From: Nitrososphaeraceae archaeon | GTDB lineage: Archaea; Thermoproteota; Nitrososphaeria; Nitrososphaerales; Nitrososphaeraceae | Direction of reading: 5' to 3' | Assembly: GCA_025449515.1 (NCBI GenBank) | Contig: JANWJI010000077.1 | Location: 1-10,025 of the forward strand | Length of the DNA: 10,025 bases | In this document: positions 6,007 to 10,025 of the stretch, one piece after another | How positions within the stretch are numbered: the first letter of the stretch is position 1 | How the letters are laid out: each line of letters starts with the position of its first letter | Program-made: the position numbers and the translations under genes | Notes under the pieces: model-generated | The model's database searches: none | Seen by the model: only the letters and a program-made list of their open reading frames with translations | Told to the model about the DNA's origin: nothing

Positions 6007-7095
6007 ATGCAGATTTTGCATGTATCAAAAGATACCATGCTTAAGGATCTTGTTAAAGAGAGAATAGATTCCATCAAACCAAGGAAAGAAGGTTTAAGCT
6101 ATATGACAGATAGGCTACATGCAATAGATGCTGACAATTTTGAGATTCTCTCACCTATGATAGACGTTGTAAAGATTTATGGTGTGATTCCATTATTAGT
6201 ACCTGAAGAAACAATACAAAAGAGAATAAAGTTCTATCATGATCATGATATCCTTGTTTCAACAGGAAGTACTATTACAGAATATGCAATTATGGAGAAT
6301 TCATTTGAGAGGTTTGTTGAAGAAGCTGAGAAAGTGGGCTTTGATATAATAGAAGTAGGTGAAAACAGCATAGATATAAATTTAGAGCAAAAGCAGAAGA
6401 TATTAGAAAGTATTTTATCACGAAATCTGAAGTATCACTGGAAAGTGGGCAGAAAAGATCCCAGGCATCAATTAGGAATTGGCAAGACACTAGAAAAAAT
6501 AGATCAATTGATGAAGCTCAGAGACACTAATGGAAGAGCAAGCAGGGAAGGAGAAGATAATAACAATAAAGACATTAATAATAAAATTAGTCTTGATAAC
6601 AAAATAATACTTGAGGCAAATGAGGGTTTCAATGTTGGGATTTATGACGAAAAAGGGCTTGTTAAATGGAGCTTTATAGAAGCTTTAACTGCCAACTATC
6701 CACCTAGTGATTTTATTTTCGAAACACCACTTGAATCACAACAATCTGCTATGATAGCAGAATTTGGACAGAGAGTAAATCTTGCCGCTATTACTCTGAA
6801 TGCAGTTATTCAGCTCGAATCTCAAAGAAGGGGGTTTTTATCAAAATCATCATATGATGTCTCATATAATCGTAAGGAACCTGAAGGCGCACCGTCATCA
6901 AAATTCCTTTACTATATAATAAAGACAAAGCACCCTATTGAACAAGGCGAACTGATCACATTGACACATTTACCTAGGAGAACAATCCAGAATGCAATAG
7001 ACGAATTAAAGGAACAAGGATTGGTAACAGAGAAAAACAGTCTTGAGGATACTCGGAAGAAGGTCTACTATCCTATACACTCAGATTGGCTTTAA
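6007..7095 (+). CDS. ComA-like (phosphosulfolactate synthase family) protein fused to a winged helix
   Basis: The 362-residue protein has two parts. Residues about 20-275 follow the phosphosulfolactate synthase (ComA/YitD) barrel, whose family joins sulfite to phosphoenolpyruvate as the first step of one coenzyme M route: SIKPRKEG (22-29), DVVKIYG (53-59), VSTGST (84-89), GFDIIEVGENSIDI (111-124), KVGRKD (146-151), ILEANEG (201-207), FIFETP (236-241) and FGQRVNLA (253-260). An Asn/Asp-rich insertion (about 172-197) lies in the barrel. Compared with remembered family consensus, several active-site motifs differ: the GWGT after K-F/I is YGVI, GGT is GST, and EIS-NG is EVGEN. Residues about 298-362 form a MarR-type winged helix: ELITLTHLPRRTIQNAIDEL holds the recognition helix, then EQGLVTEKN and a basic wing ending KKVYYPI. 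A DNA-binding domain on this enzyme fold suggests a metabolite-responsive regulator. The ATG is fixed by an ATAT box 27 bp upstream. Family call strong; loss of catalysis is inference. Confidence 0.85.
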   Translation: MQILHVSKDTMLKDLVKERIDSIKPRKEGLSYMTDRLHAIDADNFEILSPMIDVVKIYGVIPLLVPEETIQKRIKFYHDHDILVSTGSTITEYAIMENSFERFVEEAEKVGFDIIEVGENSIDINLEQKQKILESILSRNLKYHWKVGRKDPRHQLGIGKTLEKIDQLMKLRDTNGRASREGEDNNNKDINNKISLDNKIILEANEGFNVGIYDEKGLVKWSFIEALTANYPPSDFIFETPLESQQSAMIAEFGQRVNLAAITLNAVIQLESQRRGFLSKSSYDVSYNRKEPEGAPSSKFLYYIIKTKHPIEQGELITLTHLPRRTIQNAIDELKEQGLVTEKNSLEDTRKKVYYPIHSDWL

Positions 7096-7167
7096 TTCTT
7101 TAACTATTTAGTGAATAAATGAATATATCGATAAAAGTCGAAACAAACCCTCGATGTATGTAATGTA

Positions 7168-7211
7168 TGCATAAATATCAACATTTTTTGCATAATTTAA
7201 AGTATAGTTGA
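7168..7211 (+). promoter_or_regulatory. Composite promoter variant upstream of the His-rich secreted protein
   Basis: Two identical TGCATAA half-sites start at 7168 and 7189, 21 bp apart, followed by TTTAAAGTATAG rather than a clear ATAT at the usual place. The element is about 100 bp from the ATG at 7302, unlike the near-leaderless arrangement elsewhere. Either the mRNA has a leader of about 60-70 bases, or a TATA-like run further down (7220-7230) is used. Confidence 0.45.
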
Positions 7212-7301
7212 TCCTCTTATAAGATATATTTGATTTGGGTAGTGGTATTAGCCGTCCTAATCTAATTAAATTAGAATATCAAAGATGTAAATAAGAAATA
7301 T

Positions 7302-7577
7302 ATGAACGTCAATAACAACAATAGAAACAAAATAGCAGGACTGGCAGTAGTAACGATATTGCTCATTACAGCTATGACAGTGACAACACTAAATCAGACA
7401 GTATTTGCTCACAAACACCACAGTAAGTATAATAGTGACAAGCTTGAAACCCAAACGCTGGCTCAGGCGAATAACTCAGGAAATGGCGTCTTACCAGTGA
7501 GCGTCTTCAGTCATAACTCTGCTTCTCAAGTACAGGGTAAACACAATATAGTAAATGTGTCAGGGCACCAACCATAA
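7302..7577 (+). CDS. Small exported His-rich protein, function unknown
   Basis: The 91-residue protein begins with a polar Asn-rich segment with basic residues, then a hydrophobic stretch IAGLAVVTILLITAM (11-25), and a likely signal cleavage after VFA (Ala36). The mature 55 residues start HKHH and hold six His in all (37, 39, 40, 71, 81, 89), with a conserved-looking centre LAQANNSGNGVLPVSVFSHN and two N-x-S/T sequons (Asn57, Asn85). There is no Cys. The N-terminal His cluster could bind a metal such as copper or zinc, which is inference only. The gene sits between the regulator-like gene and the binding-protein gene, and a T-rich terminator follows, so it is probably monocistronic. A long leader containing the palindrome CTAATT-A-AATTAG (7262-7274) separates it from its composite promoter. 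Confidence 0.7.
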   Translation: MNVNNNNRNKIAGLAVVTILLITAMTVTTLNQTVFAHKHHSKYNSDKLETQTLAQANNSGNGVLPVSVFSHNSASQVQGKHNIVNVSGHQP

Positions 7578-7589
7578 TTCTCATCCCTA

Positions 7590-7604
7590 TTTTTTTATTT
7601 TCAT
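7590..7604 (+). terminator. T-rich archaeal terminator after the His-rich secreted protein
   Basis: A run of seven T followed by A and four more T begins 13 bases past the stop at 7577. Archaeal RNA polymerase ends transcription at such oligo-U stretches without a hairpin. It separates this gene from the binding-protein gene, which has its own promoter. Confidence 0.45.
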
Positions 7605-7649
7605 TCATTTGTTTCGGCCTTATTTTAGTACTGGCATATACGAAAGTTT

Positions 7650-7691
7650 TGCATATATCAACATTTTCTACGTATTGAAAAGCAATCATAT
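7650..7691 (+). promoter_or_regulatory. Composite promoter of the substrate-binding protein gene
   Basis: TGCATAT starts at 7650 and a variant TACGTAT at 7669, 19 bp apart. ATAT starts at 7688, 19 bp later and 29 bp before the ATG at 7717. The AAAAGCAAT stretch before the box closely matches that of the promoter at 3748-3789. The position favours the start at 7717 over the in-frame ATG at 7756. Confidence 0.65.
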
Positions 7692-7716
7692 ATCTATCAT
7701 CGCAAAATACTGACAG

Positions 7717-8892
7717 ATGAAATTAACAAAGTTATCATCATCAATAACGCGAACAATGAATGTAAAATACACTCGAGAAAGAAAGGGTTCGATTATTGCA
7801 ATAATAGCAATAACAATCCTTATCATTTCATCAACACCTGTATTCTCTTCTCTGACATATCACCAAAACAACTATGCCTATGCACAAGGAGCAACTCCAC
7901 AAAAGAAAGTATTAAGACTAGGATATTTTCCTAATGTTAACCATGCTCAAGCAGTTATAGGAATTCAAACAGACGACTTTAAAAAACAGTTAGGAAACAA
8001 TATTGATCTTCAACCAACTACTTTTAATGCAGGACCTTCAGCTATAGAGGCTCTCCTGGCAAAGAGAATAGATGCCACATACGTTGGTTCTAATCCCGCA
8101 ATTAATGGTTACGTAGCCTCAGGAGGTAAGGATCTAAAAATTATTTCTGGCGCTGCAAGTGGAGGAGCAGTATTTGTAGTCAGAAATGATTCTGGTATTA
8201 ACTCTCCTAAAGATTTTGCAGGTAAGAAATTTGCCACACCTCAGCTTGGAAATACACAAGATGTAGCATTAAGAAAGTATCTTTTAGACCATGGCTATAA
8301 AACCACAGAAAATGGTGGAAATGTAACAGTCGTTCCAATATCAAATGCAGATACCTTGACTTTATTCTTAAAGAAACAGCTAGATGGAGCTTGGGTACCA
8401 GAACCGTGGGGAGCTAGATTGGTAAAGGAAGGTGGTGGCAAGATATTACTAGACGAAAGAGACTTGTGGCCACAAGGTAAATTTGTAACTAACAACTTGG
8501 TTGTTAGAACAGATTATCTCCAAAATAACCCAGATGTCATAAGGAAATTGCTAGCTGCAAATGTAAATGAAACGTTATGGATCAATAGCCATAAAGAACA
8601 AGCTGCCAAACTACTAAATGATGGCATCAAGAAAATTACTGGAAAGGCAATACCCGCAGATGTGTTGAATGCAAGCCTGTCTAGAATAGACTTTACTTAT
8701 GATCCTCTAAAGTTGCAATTATTGCAGTCCGCAAACAATGCATTTGACGTGGGTTACCTTGGCAAACAACGCCCTGACTTGTCAGGAATATTTGATACAA
8801 ATCTGCTGGATCAAGTTCTGCAAGAAAAGAAATTGTCGCCTTTAGAACAGAATGTAAATGCTACAGAGGCGAGCTTGGGAGCAGTGCAATAA
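7717..8892 (+). CDS. NitT/TauT-family ABC transporter substrate-binding protein (SsuA/NMT1-like)
   Basis: The 391-residue protein is the extracellular receptor of a nitrate/sulfonate/taurine-type importer. An N-terminal basic segment leads to a membrane stretch SIIAIIAITILIISS (25-39), and a likely signal cleavage follows AYA at residue 56. No lipobox Cys is present, so it is not a lipoprotein. The mature part shows the family pattern: VLRLGYFPNVNHAQA (65-79), FNAGPSAIEALLAKRIDATYV (103-123), KKFATPQLGNTQDVALRKYL (170-189), DGAWVPEPWGARLV (223-236) and a C-terminal region with NETLWINSHKEQAAKLL. Its length is normal for archaeal members that carry a long leader. The ligand (aliphatic sulfonate, taurine, nitrate, cyanate or thiamine precursor) cannot be read from sequence; sulfur-related neighbours favour a sulfonate. 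The ATPase partner may be the interrupted gene at 104-994, which has the same promoter type. A T-rich terminator follows. Confidence 0.9.
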   Translation: MKLTKLSSSITRTMNVKYTRERKGSIIAIIAITILIISSTPVFSSLTYHQNNYAYAQGATPQKKVLRLGYFPNVNHAQAVIGIQTDDFKKQLGNNIDLQPTTFNAGPSAIEALLAKRIDATYVGSNPAINGYVASGGKDLKIISGAASGGAVFVVRNDSGINSPKDFAGKKFATPQLGNTQDVALRKYLLDHGYKTTENGGNVTVVPISNADTLTLFLKKQLDGAWVPEPWGARLVKEGGGKILLDERDLWPQGKFVTNNLVVRTDYLQNNPDVIRKLLAANVNETLWINSHKEQAAKLLNDGIKKITGKAIPADVLNASLSRIDFTYDPLKLQLLQSANNAFDVGYLGKQRPDLSGIFDTNLLDQVLQEKKLSPLEQNVNATEASLGAVQ

Positions 8893-8910
8893 TAGAAAAA
8901 AGTCTATTCA

Positions 8911-8936
8911 TTTCTTTTTCTTTTATTCTCATTTTG
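8911..8936 (+). terminator. T-rich terminator after the substrate-binding protein
   Basis: Runs of 3-5 T separated by single C or A begin about 19 bases after the stop codon, and the tract overlaps the end of the convergent minus-strand gene. This fits archaeal oligo-U termination on the plus strand. Confidence 0.4.
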
Positions 8937-9111
8937 TATACCTCTCAAATGAAGGAGATGCTTTCGCTGCTGCTTGGATCTCGGCTTCCGTATAGATCTT
9001 GTTTAATCCGTAAGTGTAGTCCAAAAACAGACGACGATACAGACATGTAGATTCTGGCTCATGTTCTATTCTGTCAAAGAGTTGTTCGGGTGCGTTAGGT
9101 ATTGATGACAT
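8929..9111 (-). CDS. Small conserved-looking protein, function unknown
   Basis: From the ATG at 9111 the protein has 60 residues; an adjoining GTG at 9114 would add one. It is rich in charged and aromatic residues, for example EQLFDRIEHEPES, CLYRRLFLDYTYGLNKIY and TEAEIQAAAKASPSFERY, which looks like two or three amphipathic helices. There is no signal peptide, membrane segment or metal knuckle, and only one Cys. I do not recognise the family. Its codon use and composition look like a real protein. The gene lies 68 bases after the larger minus-strand gene and could share its mRNA. The spacer holds a 14-bp tandem repeat with TATA-like words on the minus strand, so a separate promoter is possible. 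It has no TGCRYAT element. Confidence 0.55.
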   Translation of the reverse strand: MSSIPNAPEQLFDRIEHEPESTCLYRRLFLDYTYGLNKIYTEAEIQAAAKASPSFERYTK

Positions 9112-9140
9112 CACTATCCAAGGATTGGATATCGTTCATT

Positions 9141-9168
9141 CATTTGTTATTTATCATTTGTTATTTAT
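9141..9168. repeat. 14-bp tandem repeat in a promoter region
   Basis: CATTTGTTATTTAT occurs twice in perfect tandem (9141-9154 and 9155-9168) and a third, broken copy follows. On the minus strand each unit contains ATAAATAA, a TATA-like word, 30-57 bases before the ATG at 9111. It may be a duplicated core promoter or a chance AT-rich repeat. Confidence 0.8.
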
Positions 9169-9179
9169 CATTGGTTAAC

Positions 9180-9578
9180 CTAGAACAAAGCTTCTTTTTT
9201 CACAATTGATAAGATCTTATTCAAAACTCCAGATTCTTGATCAGTTGCTTTTCTATTTAGAGATATCATAAGAATAGGGTAGTCTTGATCATCCAGCAAG
9301 AATGTTACTCGTTTTATTTTCTCATATAATGTAAATGAATAGATAGGTTTACCAAGCTTTAATTCTATATCCTTTTCTCCTACCCTAGTGTTCATCCTTA
9401 TCACTGATTCAATGGTGGATAATGTCGACTCATTTTCTGTTAACAATGGAACCAAGCCTTTTCTGTATTCGGACACGGTTTTGCTACCAAATTTGTTTGC
9501 AATTCCTACGAATCTGATAGACTTATCAGCTTCTAGTATATGTCTGCAAAGTGATGAAAGGCCTAATTTGGACATCAT
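9180..9578 (-). CDS. DUF6659-like conserved thaumarchaeal protein
   Basis: The protein has 132 residues from the ATG at 9578 (131 from the ATG at 9575). It reads CRHILEADKSIRFVGIANKF near the start, then SEYRKGLVPLLTENESTLST, SVIRMNTR, KLGKPIYSFTLYEKIKRVTF and, near the C-terminus, DYPILMISLNRK. This matches a small-protein family common in Nitrososphaera-type genomes that I recall as DUF6659: a helix, a 'GIAN' segment, an EYR-x-GL-x-PLLT segment and a beta-rich C-terminal half, possibly of roadblock/profilin-like fold. No function is known to me. It has a plain TATA promoter rather than the composite element, so it appears to be outside the regulon described for the rest of the window. The smaller gene at 8929-9111 follows on the same strand. 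Confidence 0.7.
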   Translation of the reverse strand: MMSKLGLSSLCRHILEADKSIRFVGIANKFGSKTVSEYRKGLVPLLTENESTLSTIESVIRMNTRVGEKDIELKLGKPIYSFTLYEKIKRVTFLLDDQDYPILMISLNRKATDQESGVLNKILSIVKKEALF

Positions 9579-9608
9579 TCTAATTTATTTAAGATTATAG
9601 AATGTAAA

Positions 9609-9615
9609 TTATATA
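9609..9615 (-). promoter_or_regulatory. Plain TATA box of the DUF6659-like gene
   Basis: TATATAA on the minus strand ends 31 bp before the ATG at 9578, the distance expected for a nearly leaderless archaeal gene. No TGC half-site lies 19 bp upstream. This is a useful internal contrast: the paired TGCRYAT architecture is not a feature of every promoter here. Confidence 0.45.
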
Positions 9616-9637
9616 CATTGGTAATACATGTTCATAA

Positions 9638-9797
9638 TTAGTTCAAACTGCCGCTGATAAACAAACCAAGGTAGAAGAACTAGAACCACTAAATCAAATC
9701 GATGAGAGGCCATGATAAGGTGAAAGATGATGCGCTGGCAAATCTGTCTGACCAACTTGTGGCTATTGTGGTTAGATTACAGGAACTTGGAACTTGA
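9638..9797 (+). pseudogene. Frameshifted remnant of a small helical protein
   Basis: One frame (9638-9715) reads LVQTAADKQTKVEELEPLNQ and then IDERP before a stop. An overlapping frame (9702-9797) begins with ATG and reads HDKVKDDALANLSDQLVAIV followed by VRLQELGT. The compositions are alike (Glu/Asp/Lys/Leu-rich helices), and joined by a single shift near 9705-9713 they would make one small helical protein. No start codon precedes the first part and no promoter was recognised. This is probably a decayed gene; an alternative is a real 31-residue protein from the ATG at 9702. The family is not recognised. Confidence 0.35.
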
Positions 9798-10025
9798 TAA
9801 GACAAATAACGGTTTAGATATATCGTCAACCTAATACGGAAAAGCGAAGATAACGATGAAGATTAGAGAGCTGAAATTATTGCCATTCTTTTTGAATTTA
9901 GACTCAATAACATTAATTCGCTAACTCACACTCCTCGATAGATATTTGACTATGTATAGTTTGAACCGTCTTGTTCTATAGAAGTTGGCTATAGTATGTC
10001 TGAAATCTTCAAACTTTGGATAGTA
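9798..10025. other. Right-end stretch, nothing recognised
   Basis: Only very short open frames occur, the longest obvious one being 22 residues. No motif, RNA gene or strong repeat was seen. A gene may begin beyond the window edge. Confidence 0.4.

Noticed and set aside
1..10025. tRNA, rRNA, CRISPR arrays, integrase attachment sites and replication origins
   Set aside because: No cloverleaf, rRNA-like or regularly spaced repeat pattern was recognised by eye; a dedicated RNA and repeat search was not possible here.

Overview
This AT-rich window looks like a chromosomal segment of an ammonia-oxidising archaeon (Nitrososphaeria, most likely Nitrososphaerales of the Nitrososphaera/Nitrosocosmicus type). 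The assignment is inference. It rests on TATA-box promoters close to start codons, no usable Shine-Dalgarno sequences, small zinc-ribbon and secreted Asn/Ser/Thr-rich proteins, a DUF6659-like protein and a degenerate receiver-domain protein of a style common in that group. No rRNA, tRNA, CRISPR array or intact mobile element was seen.

Layout. Positions 104-994 (minus) encode a NitT/TauT-type ABC ATPase interrupted by one in-frame TAA. Positions 1448-2323 (plus) encode a two-domain thiosulfate sulfurtransferase. The stretch 2324-3813 is decayed: a transposase fragment (2359-2589, minus), a small zinc-ribbon protein (2828-3040, minus) and a receiver-domain remnant (3284-3571, minus) that ends at a (TTGC)6 microsatellite. 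A secreted glyco-peptide-like protein (3814-4044) is followed by a beta-carbonic anhydrase (4094-4636). A 500-base gap with a strong hairpin leads to a second small zinc-ribbon protein (5136-5405, minus). Then come a phosphosulfolactate-synthase-like protein fused to a winged-helix DNA-binding domain (6007-7095), a small His-rich exported protein (7302-7577) and a NitT/TauT-family substrate-binding protein (7717-8892). The right end holds two small minus-strand genes (8929-9111 and 9180-9578) and a frameshifted remnant.

The main discovery is a rigid composite promoter shared by nine transcription units on both strands. It has two TGCRYAT half-sites, usually exactly 19 bp apart. In seven of the nine an ATAT box begins exactly 19 bp after the second half-site, and it lies 27-42 bp before the start codon. 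It precedes the ABC ATPase, sulfurtransferase, both zinc-ribbon proteins, the receiver remnant, both small secreted proteins, the ComA-like/winged-helix fusion and the substrate-binding protein. It is not visible before the two right-end minus genes or directly before the carbonic anhydrase.

Working model (inference): a sulfur-related, possibly organosulfonate, regulon that combines uptake (binding protein plus ATPase), sulfane-sulfur handling (sulfurtransferase) and a one-component regulator built from an enzyme that normally joins sulfite to phosphoenolpyruvate. A competing explanation is that the motif is a lineage-wide promoter class used by a particular TFB paralogue. A genome-wide motif scan would separate the two.
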